Of a stretch of 16,829 bases of DNA, positions 1 through 6,044 are shown piece by piece (within the stretch, counting starts at the first letter, position 1; each line of letters starts with the position of its first letter). Position numbers and translations under genes: made by a program. The notes under the pieces are model-generated. The model saw nothing but the letters and a program-made list of their open reading frames with translations, was not told the DNA's origin and ran no database searches. This stretch comes from an uncultured Collinsella sp. (lineage in GTDB: Bacteria > Actinomycetota > Coriobacteriia > Coriobacteriales > Coriobacteriaceae), in NCBI GenBank assembly GCA_900754745.1, contig CAAEEB010000082.1:1-16829 (forward strand), written 5' to 3'.

Positions 1-740
1 AGCAGGCAGGCGGAGTCCTCCCGGGCCCCCTCGACGGTGTCCATCTCCCAGGCCGCGGCGCACGCGTCCTCCCCGAGGGCGAGGAACGCGGCGTGCGACC
101 TGCGGGCGGAGTGGCGGGTCGCCGCCCGGCCCGCGGCGCGCTTCCTCGGCCTGTAGCCGACCTTGCGCCTGAGCTCCATGTTGGTCATGCCGTCGTAGCC
201 CGCCGAGACCCAGCGGTAGATGGTCGACGGCGACAGGTCCACCGGGCCGCCGTTGCGCGCCGCCATCTGCTCGGGGGAGAGCCCCCGGCGCAGGCAGCCC
301 CTTATCGCCTCCAGCCTGGCCGCCGCGGCGGGCTCGTCGGCGTCTATCCCGCGCCTGGACGAGACGAGGACCGAGTCGGCGCACAGCTGCGCGGCCCGGG
401 CCTCGTAGAAGACGTGGGGGCGGCGCTTGCAGCCGATCGCGCGGTACCGCCCGCAGCCGTTGCAGCATCGCGGCCATGCCGCCAGGCGCGGGCAGGCCGC
501 CGACAGGTCGGCGGAGGCGTCCACGCGCTCGCCGCGCCTGGCCTTCGGCGCCGTCACGAACCTGTGCGACGCCACCTCGGCGCTCACCGTCGAGGGCGAC
601 CTGCCCAGCTCCCTCGCGATCTCCCTGCACGACGCCCTGCGCTCCAGCATCCTCTGGACCGTGTCCCGCTCGTGCCTCGTGAGCCTTCCGTAGGCCCTCG
701 GGACCGCCCTTGCGGAGTCCCTTTTCTTCTTTCCGGACAT
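1..740 (-). CDS. IS30-family transposase, C-terminal part beyond the window
   Basis: The minus-strand frame is open from the ATG at 738-740 to the left edge (246 residues visible). It would move an IS30-type element by cut-and-join of its ends. Visible parts: an N-terminal helix-turn-helix around residues 24-57 (REIARELGRSPSTVSAEV), a Cys cluster (C83, C92, C93, C96, C104) that may bind zinc, a second helix-turn-helix around 150-180 (LSPEQMA...LSPSTIYRWV), and the start of the DDE catalytic domain, WEMDTVEG, with the probable first Asp at residue 234. The other two catalytic residues would lie outside the window. Arg codons are mostly AGG, unlike the CGC-rich chromosomal genes here, which fits a mobile gene. 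No frameshift is seen in the visible part. Confidence 0.9.
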   Translation of the reverse strand, partial: MSGKKKRDSARAVPRAYGRLTRHERDTVQRMLERRASCREIARELGRSPSTVSAEVASHRFVTAPKARRGERVDASADLSAACPRLAAWPRCCNGCGRYRAIGCKRRPHVFYEARAAQLCADSVLVSSRRGIDADEPAAAARLEAIRGCLRRGLSPEQMAARNGGPVDLSPSTIYRWVSAGYDGMTNMELRRKVGYRPRKRAAGRAATRHSARRSHAAFLALGEDACAAAWEMDTVEGAREDSACL

Positions 741-963
741 GCCGTCCTCCGATCTCCCGGGGCCGGCCGGCCCGGCCCTCAGGGTATCGGGTTCCCACAT
801 TCACCCGCACATGTTCGGATGAATGTGGGAGGTGTTCGGATAAAGTCGATAATCAAGGCTGGGGTGTCGGGCTGCATCACAAGGTCATTAGATGAATTTA
901 AAAGTGCTGGGAACGTGCTACCATTGCCGATAGCCTTAATCTTGTAGAAGCGGAGGCCGGATT
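741..963. other. intergenic region with the probable IS30 end
   Basis: This stretch separates the transposase start from the SHOCT gene. The first 100 bp are GC-rich like the transposase and hold the dyad at 793-830. From about 842 the sequence becomes more AT-rich, which suggests the IS end lies near 841, but no target duplication can be shown because the other end is outside the window. A GGAGG ribosome binding site for the SHOCT gene lies at 953-957. I find no convincing promoter hexamers. Confidence 0.4.
793..841. repeat. 11-bp inverted repeat and 9-bp direct repeat near the IS30 end
   Basis: The arms TCCCACATTCA (793-803) and TGAATGTGGGA (820-830) are perfectly complementary with a 16-nt spacer. 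The 9-mer TGTTCGGAT occurs twice, at 812-820 and 833-841, 21 bp apart. The position just upstream of the transposase suggests transposase binding sites in the terminal region of the element, or an operator of its promoter. This is inference; the other IS end is needed to define the terminal repeat. Confidence 0.5.
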
Positions 964-1431
964 ATGGGTTTTGCGGATCAGCAGCTTCAGATTCAGGTAC
1001 CGTATTCTCCTGACGACACGTTTAATGCCTTGAAGGCAGCTATGGAAAAGCTGCCTAAAGTAAAAGTTGATAGCGCATCGCCCGCAACAAGAACAGTTGC
1101 AGCCGAGATTGGTATGAGCCTTTGGTCCTGGGGTGAAAATATCAGTATTTCGGTTGTTCCAGTTGAAGGCGGATCTGGCGTTACTGTCAACTCGTCATCT
1201 AAGGTCAGGACAAACGTATTAAACGGGGGCAAAAATGCAAAGAATATTGCCGAGATAGTCGATGCCCTATCGAAGGAGCTCGAGCAGTATCCGCAGGTTT
1301 CACAGACTATTGAGACGCTGGTGGATAGTGGTGATGTAGTTGCAAGGCCCGAGAGACTTGCAGCGCTGCGTGATAGTGGAGTACTTACCGAGGAAGAGTT
1401 TGCTGCAGAAAAGGCGAAAATCCTTTCGTAA
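964..1431 (+). CDS. SHOCT-domain protein
   Basis: A 155-residue soluble protein without signal peptide or membrane segment. Residues about 128-154 (ERLAALRDSGVLTEEEFAAEKAKIL) match the SHOCT pattern, a short C-terminal alpha-helical motif found at the ends of many bacterial proteins and thought to mediate oligomerisation. The preceding 110 residues look like a compact alpha/beta domain that I do not recognise (YSPDDTFNALKAAMEKLP at about 14-31). The ATG is preceded by GGAGG at 953-957, a good spacing. It stands alone, between an IS30 element and hicAB, and its codons are less GC-rich than those of core genes in this window, which suggests an accessory gene. Its function is unknown. Confidence 0.85.
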   Translation: MGFADQQLQIQVPYSPDDTFNALKAAMEKLPKVKVDSASPATRTVAAEIGMSLWSWGENISISVVPVEGGSGVTVNSSSKVRTNVLNGGKNAKNIAEIVDALSKELEQYPQVSQTIETLVDSGDVVARPERLAALRDSGVLTEEEFAAEKAKILS

Positions 1432-1525
1432 TTAGACACGATGGTTGGATTTGCTTTCTGTTATTGAACTTGTTTATACCAGGCTGAAAACATCGTGTGG
1501 AATAAAAGTGCGCAGTAGCCTCGCC

Positions 1526-1978
1526 TTATACGGCAATAGGGACCTCTTTCGGGCGCCCTGCTTTTGGTGCGTCGGCGAGTCGTGCCTCGATGGAAGCTTT
1601 GGACACCATGCGCTTGGTGCCGTCCTTCCATGAATCCAACATTCCTGCATTTATCAGTTGCGATACCCGTGCTGAGCTAACACCGAGCATACGTGCGGCA
1701 TCCGCTGCGGTGACGGCGGGGATGTCGCCGAGCTCGCGGCTGACGGCCACGGCGATAATCTTGCCGCCGTGTTGTGGCTGGTGTCCAAAGTCCGGCGCGG
1801 GAAGATCGACGCCGCCCATAAGGTGATCGTCGACCATACATGCGAGAAAATCGGCGGCGCTTTCGACGGCGTCGTTTAGGTCGGATCCGAACGTTCCGCC
1901 TCCGCCCAGCGAGCCACATGGCACAGCGTCGACAACGCCGTTCGAATCAAAGAACTCGAATTCCCATACGTAAACCAT
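1526..1978 (-). CDS. hicB: HicB-type antitoxin with C-terminal helix-turn-helix
   Basis: A 150-residue protein directly downstream of hicA, so the likely antitoxin that binds and neutralises HicA and represses the operon. The N-terminal half (residues 1-80) has the HicB layout: beta strands, a Gly-rich turn, then a helix (DLNDAVESAADFLACMVDD) and a short Pro-containing segment (DLPAPDF). Residues about 87-134 form a helix-turn-helix (AADAARMLGVSSARVSQLI) for operator binding, and the tail is basic and Pro-rich. The start at 1976-1978 has an excellent AGGAGG at 1985-1990. The gap to the hicA stop is 45 bp. HicB in toxin-first operons commonly carries such a DNA-binding domain. Confidence 0.87.
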   Translation of the reverse strand: MVYVWEFEFFDSNGVVDAVPCGSLGGGGTFGSDLNDAVESAADFLACMVDDHLMGGVDLPAPDFGHQPQHGGKIIAVAVSRELGDIPAVTAADAARMLGVSSARVSQLINAGMLDSWKDGTKRMVSKASIEARLADAPKAGRPKEVPIAV

Positions 1979-2023
1979 GTATGACCTCCTCTAAAAAGCG
2001 ATGCGAAATGTGATGAGGATGAG

Positions 2024-2194
2024 CTATCGAAGCCCTGCCTGCCTTAGGATTCTTTTGGCAATTTGATCCTCAATCTCTCGGTGGCGTTTCACGAGCACGA
2101 GCTCATCTCCTTTGACGAACTTCTCGTGATTAGTGCCTCCTTTCGAGATGAAGCCGGCTTCTTCGAGGATACGGATCAATTCGCGTCTCTGCAT
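2024..2194 (-). CDS. hicA: HicA-type mRNA interferase toxin
   Basis: A 56-residue basic protein with the HicA double-stranded-RNA-binding-like fold: MQRRELIRILEEAGF, a Gly turn, then TNHEKFV with the conserved His at residue 23, and ELVLVKRHREIEDQIAKRIL. HicA toxins cleave mRNA when free of HicB; the His is the expected catalytic residue. I chose the ATG at 2192-2194 because the product then begins like other HicA proteins and has AGAGG at 2200-2204. An in-frame TTG at 2207-2209 would add five residues (MKEAE) but leaves no good ribosome binding site. hicB follows on the same strand. All recognisable motifs are intact, so the toxin is probably active. Confidence 0.92.
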   Translation of the reverse strand: MQRRELIRILEEAGFISKGGTNHEKFVKGDELVLVKRHREIEDQIAKRILRQAGLR

Positions 2195-2212
2195 CTCAGC
2201 CTCTTTCAATAA

Positions 2213-2266
2213 CTATATATTAGCACTTCCTAAGGGTTTTTAGGCTTAAATCTTAGCTATTGCTAA
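2213..2266 (-). promoter_or_regulatory. hicAB promoter region with two operator-like dyads
   Basis: Two similar 14-bp dyads lie upstream of hicA: TTAGCACTTCCTAA at 2220-2233 (one mismatch between arms) and TTAGCTATTGCTAA at 2253-2266 (perfect 5-bp arms). Their centres are 33 bp apart, about three helical turns, so a multimeric HicB could bind both on one face. On the minus strand an AT-rich -10-like sequence (TAATAT or TATATA) at about 2214-2222 partly overlaps the first dyad. The -35 is not clear. The role in autoregulation is inferred from position and symmetry. Confidence 0.55.
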
Positions 2267-2517
2267 TCCTTTGTTTTGCGGCGCCATCCTTGAATAACGG
2301 CTTATATTCCTTGTTGTATTAGTCTATTTGCTCGTGCGGACACGATTTTGGTGCTCTGCGCACGACCGCGAAAAGGGTCAACAGGATCAAGGACCGCAGT
2401 GTTTTTCTGCGCAACAGGCTGTTGACCGCCTGCACCTTCAGCCTCAGCAGCCACGCGAAGGCGCAGGAATTCGTCAATGTGCTCAATATGGTGATGTGAT
2501 CGGGCGCTTTCGAACGC
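2267..2517. other. gene-poor stretch with an unrecognised start-less open frame
   Basis: Between the hicA promoter and the lipoprotein terminator I see no convincing gene. The plus-strand frame 2323-2499 is open for 58 codons with no ATG, GTG or TTG near its beginning. Its product is basic (RTTAKRVNRIKDRSVFLRNR) and may be the tail of a decayed gene. A minus-strand frame over the same bases has no better support. No family is recognised. Confidence 0.25.
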
Positions 2518-2556
2518 AAAAAACCGGGATGCAGGGAGTCGCACCTTGCATCCCGG
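2518..2556 (-). terminator. intrinsic terminator of the first lipoprotein gene
   Basis: Perfect 10-bp arms CCGGGATGCA (2524-2533) and TGCATCCCGG (2547-2556) with a 13-nt loop. On the minus strand the stem is followed by six T residues (2518-2523). It lies about 40 bp beyond the stop codon of the lipoprotein gene at 2594. Confidence 0.88.
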
Positions 2557-2593
2557 CTGAGCTAAAACGGCGCTGCTGCATGCCGTTGGAGCT

Positions 2594-3187
2594 TTAGCGC
2601 TTGATCTCGATATCCTCGAGCTTAACGTCCATGGCCTCGGTCTTGGCCTCGGCGATATCATCGGCAAACTCCAGGGACTTCATCATGGTCTCGACGGCGT
2701 CCTTGTGTTCCTCGACGTTGTCGATACGCACGTACACGCTGCCGCCGTCAACGTCGGTGAAGTACTCGGTCGTCACGCCGCCCGAGTGCGTAAAGTAGGC
2801 GCTGCGCCAGGTCTTGCCGTTGTACTTAACGGGATCGCTCTCGGTCCATCCGGAGTTGGCCTTCCACTTTGCCTCGTAGTCAAACAGTTCATCGGCGTTC
2901 TTGTCAGGATCGAAGACGGGGATGAAGCGGTCGCTGGCATGCTCGCTCTCGGTGAACTTAAACTGGGCCCTGTCGGCGGTATCGCCTGCGACGTCCGTGA
3001 TTTCGACGCCCTCGGGGACTTCGACCTTAAACCAAATGAAGTCGGTCCTCATATCCACGGCTGGCTTTTCTGCTCCGCCGCCACCGCCACTGCCGGTAGC
3101 GCCGCCGCTTCCGCCACAGCCCACCAGGGCAACCGCGGCAAAGAGACTGATGCAGAGGGTGAGAATCGCAAAGGCCTTCTTTTTCAT
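2594..3187 (-). CDS. lipoprotein, paralogue of its upstream neighbour
   Basis: A 197-residue lipoprotein of unknown function. The signal peptide is MKKKAFAILTLCISLFAAVA followed by the lipobox LVGC, with Cys24 as the expected lipidated residue. A Gly-rich linker (about 25-39) leads to a domain starting FIWFKVEVPEG at about residue 50. It shares DRFIPV, YNGKTW, FTDVDGGSVYV and MMKSLEFADD with the gene at 3419-4021, so the two arose by duplication. The general pattern (beta strand ending in VPEG, then a C-terminal helix ending in SLEF) resembles the PsbP/LpqN-like fold, which is only inference. The start has GAGGAGG about 8 bp upstream. It has its own terminator downstream and another upstream, so it is probably transcribed separately. 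Confidence 0.9.
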   Translation of the reverse strand: MKKKAFAILTLCISLFAAVALVGCGGSGGATGSGGGGGAEKPAVDMRTDFIWFKVEVPEGVEITDVAGDTADRAQFKFTESEHASDRFIPVFDPDKNADELFDYEAKWKANSGWTESDPVKYNGKTWRSAYFTHSGGVTTEYFTDVDGGSVYVRIDNVEEHKDAVETMMKSLEFADDIAEAKTEAMDVKLEDIEIKR

Positions 3188-3259
3188 GGTCGTGTCCTCC
3201 TCGATCTGTAACCGCCCATGGATTACTTGCCTTTACTGTACGCGTGGACGGCTCGCTAG

Positions 3260-3278
3260 GGTGGGCCATGTGTCCCAT
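3260..3278. repeat. 19-bp motif upstream of lipoprotein gene 1, copy 1
   Basis: GGTGGGCCATGTGTCCCAT lies 73 bp upstream of the start codon at 3187. A near-identical copy (17 of 19 bases) is at 4219-4237, upstream of the paralogous gene. It may be a shared regulatory site or a remnant of the duplicated promoter region. Confidence 0.5.
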
Positions 3279-3324
3279 TCTGAGGGCCGGATTTGCGCCG
3301 TTAAGTGGCAATATGTCCGGGCGC

Positions 3325-3359
3325 AAAAGAGGGGAGGGTCGATGCTATCGACCCTCCCC
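3325..3359 (-). terminator. intrinsic terminator of the second lipoprotein gene
   Basis: Perfect 13-bp arms GGGGAGGGTCGAT (3331-3343) and ATCGACCCTCCCC (3347-3359) with a 3-nt loop. On the minus strand the stem is followed by TCTTTT (3325-3330). It lies about 60 bp beyond the stop codon at 3419 and separates the two paralogues. Confidence 0.85.
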
Positions 3360-3418
3360 GGTGTTGGGTGCCCGTTGTTTTAATGGAGCGCGCGTACGTG
3401 GGTGTGTGCGGTGTTCAA

Positions 3419-4021
3419 TTACTTGATCTCGATGTTCGAAATCTCGACTTCGCGTGCCTCGGCAACTGCCTTCGCCATGTCATCGGGGAACTCGATGGAG
3501 TTGAGGAGCGCCTCGGCTTCTTTCTTATGCAGATCGAAGTTCGAGATAAGAACGTAGACGCTTCCCGGCTCAACGTCGGTAAAAAGCATGGTTGAGATGC
3601 CGCTGTTGTCCTCGTATGTTCCGACGAGCCACGTCCTGCCGTTATACTCGACGGATCCGCCATCCTTCCACTGGAACGTATCACCTTTCTTTTCTGCCTG
3701 GTCGGCGTGGGATTCCTCTGCCGTCAGCGCTTTTTTCCAAACGGGGATAAAGCGATCGGCCGAACCGTTCTCGTCTTCGGGGAAAGTGAGTTGGACCTTG
3801 TCGGCATTCTTGCCAGCGGAGTCGCTTACGCCAGCGCCCTCGGGCATCTCGACCTTAAACCAAATGAAGTCAGTCTTCTTGGCAACGGGGGCCTTTTCCT
3901 TACTCTCGCTCTTAGCGGCGCTGCCGCCCCCGCCCGATGCGCTCCCGCCGCAGCCGACAAGGGCGAGTGCGGCAAAGAGGGCGATGCACAGGGAAAGGAT
4001 CGATAGGGTCTTTTTCATCAT
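3419..4021 (-). CDS. lipoprotein, paralogue of its downstream neighbour
   Basis: A 200-residue lipoprotein of unknown function. The signal peptide MMKKTLSILSLCIALFAALA ends in the lipobox LVGC (Cys24), aligned residue for residue with the downstream paralogue. After a Ser/Gly/Lys linker the domain begins TDFIWFKVEMPEG and continues with DRFIPVWKK, YNGRTWLVGTYED, FTDVEPGSVYVLI and ends LLNSIEFPDDMA. I chose the ATG at 4019-4021 because AAGGAGG lies at the usual distance; a longer frame begins at 4054 but reads through the ribosome binding site. Expected location is the outer face of the cytoplasmic membrane. Ligand or partner cannot be read from the sequence. Confidence 0.9.
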   Translation of the reverse strand: MMKKTLSILSLCIALFAALALVGCGGSASGGGGSAAKSESKEKAPVAKKTDFIWFKVEMPEGAGVSDSAGKNADKVQLTFPEDENGSADRFIPVWKKALTAEESHADQAEKKGDTFQWKDGGSVEYNGRTWLVGTYEDNSGISTMLFTDVEPGSVYVLISNFDLHKKEAEALLNSIEFPDDMAKAVAEAREVEISNIEIK

Positions 4022-4384
4022 GGTGGCGTCCTCCTTGTCTGTCGGTGACATCACGGCGCCGCGGGTTGTTGGAGCGTTGTTTGTTTTGGCGGCGGATGTC
4101 TTTGTGTACTGTGCGGCTTATGCCTCCGTTCATCGCTTGTGGCCGTTGCGCGGCCGTGCCCCAACGGGTTCCTTACTTATAGATATGCCCCAGTTTGCGC
4201 TGCTGGGGAGTCTCGAAAGGTGGGCCAGATGTCCCATGTTTGCGTGTGCGGGCTTGCCGCAAGGTGGGCCTGGCGCTGGGCAAGCGTGCGGCTTGGTTGA
4301 TGCTCCTAATGTTGCGCAACAGCAATGCCGGCTTGAGGTTTTAGACTTGGCTGTGACAAAAGCTAAACCACGAAAGGTCGAACG
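4022..4384. other. divergent intergenic region
   Basis: This 363-bp region must hold the promoters of the minus-strand lipoprotein and the plus-strand zinc-ribbon gene. It contains the second copy of the 19-bp GGTGGGCC motif (4219-4237), a further GGTGGGCC at about 4263-4270, and a short hairpin CCCCAG/CTGGGG around 4188-4207. A minus-strand TATAAG-like -10 lies near 4180 without a clear -35. No gene is supported; long frames across it are shadows. Confidence 0.4.
4219..4237. repeat. 19-bp motif upstream of lipoprotein gene 2, copy 2
   Basis: GGTGGGCCAGATGTCCCAT differs at two positions from the copy at 3260-3278. It lies about 198 bp upstream of the lipoprotein start at 4021 and about 148 bp upstream of the divergent gene at 4385, so it could serve either. 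Confidence 0.5.
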
Positions 4385-5224
4385 ATGTTCTGTCAAAAAT
4401 GCGGACAGCAAGTTCCCGATGGATCGACGTTTTGCACGCATTGCGGGGCGTCGCTTGCGGGTGGTTCCGCGCCGACGTCCGCGGGCGCTGGTCCTTCCTC
4501 TGCCCCGGGCCTGACCCAGTCGATGCCGCCGGTCGCGCCCGCGCCTCAAAAACCTAAGAGCAAAGCTCCGATTGTCATCGCGGTGGCGTGTGCCGCCGTG
4601 GTACTCCTTGGGGGTGGCACGGTGTTCGCGCTCACGATGCTTAACGGGTCCAAGAGCTCTGACACGCAAATCTCGGTGATCGATACCGGGTCTTCGGACG
4701 AGAAAGATTCTTCTGCCAAGAGGAAGAGCGACAAGTCCAAGTCCAAGGAGTCTTCGCCGGCGGATGACGAGGCTGTTCCCGAGGACGAATCGGCATACTA
4801 CGGCTCGGGCGATTCGGACGATTACCTGACCGACGTGTATACGTACACGAACGACATGCATCCTTATAGCATGTCGATTCCCAATCGCTTTGAGATGGAA
4901 GATACTCCCAGCAGCAGCGGCACAAGGTATAAAGATCCGGAGACGGGCTTTGTGATCAGCCTGTTTGGCTTTGCTAACGTCAACGATGAAACCGCACACG
5001 AGATGTTCGTTGACGAGGATACCTCGGGCAAGGCCGACCTCTATACCGCGGAGGGCGACAACTGGTACGTGGTCTCGTGGCGCGAGGGCGACACAATCAC
5101 GTACGAAAAGACGATCGTCACGGATTCGACGATTGCCACGGCGCATTTGGAGTACTCGACTGCAAACCGCGACATGGGGTCGAAGGTTATCGATACGCTG
5201 TTGCCGACGTTCCAGGTGGACTAG
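4385..5224 (+). CDS. zinc-ribbon membrane protein with extracytoplasmic domain
   Basis: A 279-residue protein. The N-terminus is a zinc ribbon of the double-CxxC type (C3, C6, C17, C20: FCQKCG...FCTHCG), followed by a Pro/Ala/Gly linker and one membrane helix at about 61-86 (APIVIAVACAAVVLLGGG). A Ser/Lys/Asp/Glu-rich stalk (about 90-145) leads to an extracytoplasmic domain (about 155-279) starting YSMSIPNRFEM and ending VIDTLLPTFQVD. With the ribbon inside and the domain outside it could sense or bridge across the membrane. The C-terminal domain has the same broad outline as the neighbouring lipoproteins (strand plus Pro turn at the start, helix plus hydrophobic end). AAAGG at 4369-4373 serves the ATG. 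Function unknown. Confidence 0.88.
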   Translation: MFCQKCGQQVPDGSTFCTHCGASLAGGSAPTSAGAGPSSAPGLTQSMPPVAPAPQKPKSKAPIVIAVACAAVVLLGGGTVFALTMLNGSKSSDTQISVIDTGSSDEKDSSAKRKSDKSKSKESSPADDEAVPEDESAYYGSGDSDDYLTDVYTYTNDMHPYSMSIPNRFEMEDTPSSSGTRYKDPETGFVISLFGFANVNDETAHEMFVDEDTSGKADLYTAEGDNWYVVSWREGDTITYEKTIVTDSTIATAHLEYSTANRDMGSKVIDTLLPTFQVD

Positions 5225-5272
5225 GCGCCCGCGCCTATAGCCGGCAATCGGAAACGCCGATAGCCAGAGCTC

Positions 5273-5301
5273 CTGACAGTCTTTGTCTTATGGGCTAGAC
5301 T
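5273..5301 (+). promoter_or_regulatory. predicted sigma-70-type promoter before fchA-folD
   Basis: CTGACA (5273-5278, five of six consensus bases) is separated by exactly 17 bp from TAGACT (5296-5301, four of six). The start of transcription would be near 5308, leaving a leader of about 100 nt before fchA. The hairpin at 5321-5360 would lie inside this leader. Confidence 0.5.
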
Positions 5302-5320
5302 GGCTTGGACAAGATCGATG

Positions 5321-5360
5321 AATGGGACAACCGCTTCCTGGCGTCGTTGTCCCATTTTTT
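5321..5360 (+). terminator. intrinsic terminator between the zinc-ribbon gene and fchA
   Basis: Perfect 11-bp arms AATGGGACAAC (5321-5331) and GTTGTCCCATT (5346-5356) with a 14-nt loop, followed by a run of six T residues (5355-5360). It can end transcription of the gene at 4385-5224. If the promoter at 5273-5301 is real, the same hairpin sits in the fchA leader and could attenuate it. Confidence 0.85.
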
Positions 5361-5409
5361 ATTATGCGTGCGGCCCGTGGTGGCCGGCGCGGTGGGCAGA
5401 GGTGTTTCG

Positions 5410-6042
5410 ATGAGTCAAGAGATGATGGACAAAACCTGCCGAGGGTTTGCCGAGGCGCTTGCCGCGCGCGAGCCGGTTCCCGGCGGCGGCAGCGCCAGCG
5501 CGTTTGTGGGAGCACTGGGCGCCTCGCTGTGCGGAATGGTTGCCCGCTATGGTGCGACGAACCCCGCGCTTGCCGATCGCGCGGACGATCTGACGCTCGC
5601 GTTTGCCCAAGCAGACGAGCTGGCTCAGGAACTTGTGGGTCTGGTCGCCGAGGATGTTCGTGCGTACGGACAGGTGTCTGCGGCATACGGTATTCCGCGC
5701 GAGGATCCGGCTCGACCGACTGCGATTCAGGATGCGCTGCACGTGGCAGCCATGCCGCCGTACCGCATTATGGATGCCTGCGGGCGCGCGCTGGCGCTGC
5801 TCGAGGACATGGCCGATAAGGGCTCGCGCCAGTTGCTGTCAGACGTGGCCTGCGGTGCCGTGTTCTGCCGCGCCGCCATGCAGGGCGCGAGCTTGACGCT
5901 CTTTGCGAACACCACGTCTATGAAGGATCGTGCCCGCGCCGAGGAGCTCGAGGCGGCGTGCGACGATCTGCTCGATACGTGGCTGCCGCGCGCCGATGCG
6001 CTGGCGCGCCGCGCCGCCGACGCTGCAAGGAAGAGGGGATAG
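5410..6042 (+). CDS. fchA: methenyltetrahydrofolate cyclohydrolase / cyclodeaminase-family protein
   Basis: A 210-residue cytoplasmic protein of the FTCD C-terminal (cyclodeaminase/cyclohydrolase) family, mostly alpha-helical. The hallmark is PVPGGGSASAFVGALGASL at about residues 20-38. In FchA the family hydrolyses 5,10-methenyl-THF to 10-formyl-THF; in fused histidine-degradation enzymes it deaminates formimino-THF. No formiminotransferase domain is present here, and folD follows after 2 bp, which favours the cyclohydrolase role. I chose the ATG at 5410 (MSQEMMDKT); the longer open frame from 5305 would translate the terminator hairpin. AGAGG at 5398-5402 is a modest ribosome binding site. 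Confidence 0.9.
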   Translation: MSQEMMDKTCRGFAEALAAREPVPGGGSASAFVGALGASLCGMVARYGATNPALADRADDLTLAFAQADELAQELVGLVAEDVRAYGQVSAAYGIPREDPARPTAIQDALHVAAMPPYRIMDACGRALALLEDMADKGSRQLLSDVACGAVFCRAAMQGASLTLFANTTSMKDRARAEELEAACDDLLDTWLPRADALARRAADAARKRG

Positions 6043-6044
6043 CC

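Noticed and set aside
93..947. Plus-strand open frame of 284 codons over the IS30 gene
   Set aside because: Arg/Pro/Ala-rich composition, antisense to a clear transposase, and it runs over the IS end and promoter region of the next gene.
1436..1498. Inverted repeat ACACGATG / CATCGTGT as a convergent terminator
   Set aside because: Only 8 bp, a 47-nt loop and no T-run on either strand.
2319..2519. Minus-strand frame of 66 codons between hicA and the lipoprotein terminator
   Set aside because: No recognisable family and no clear ribosome binding site; the opposite frame is equally open.
4130..5146. Minus-strand open frame of 338 codons
   Set aside because: Antisense to the zinc-ribbon membrane protein; Arg/His-rich shadow composition with no domain and no ribosome binding site.
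5305..5409. Longer N-terminus of FchA
   Set aside because: It would translate the terminator hairpin and the family begins near MSQEMMDKT; 5410 is the better start.
5958..6044. Longer N-terminus of FolD
   Set aside because: Overlaps the end of fchA in another frame; the ATG at 6045 has a good ribosome binding site and matches FolD length.
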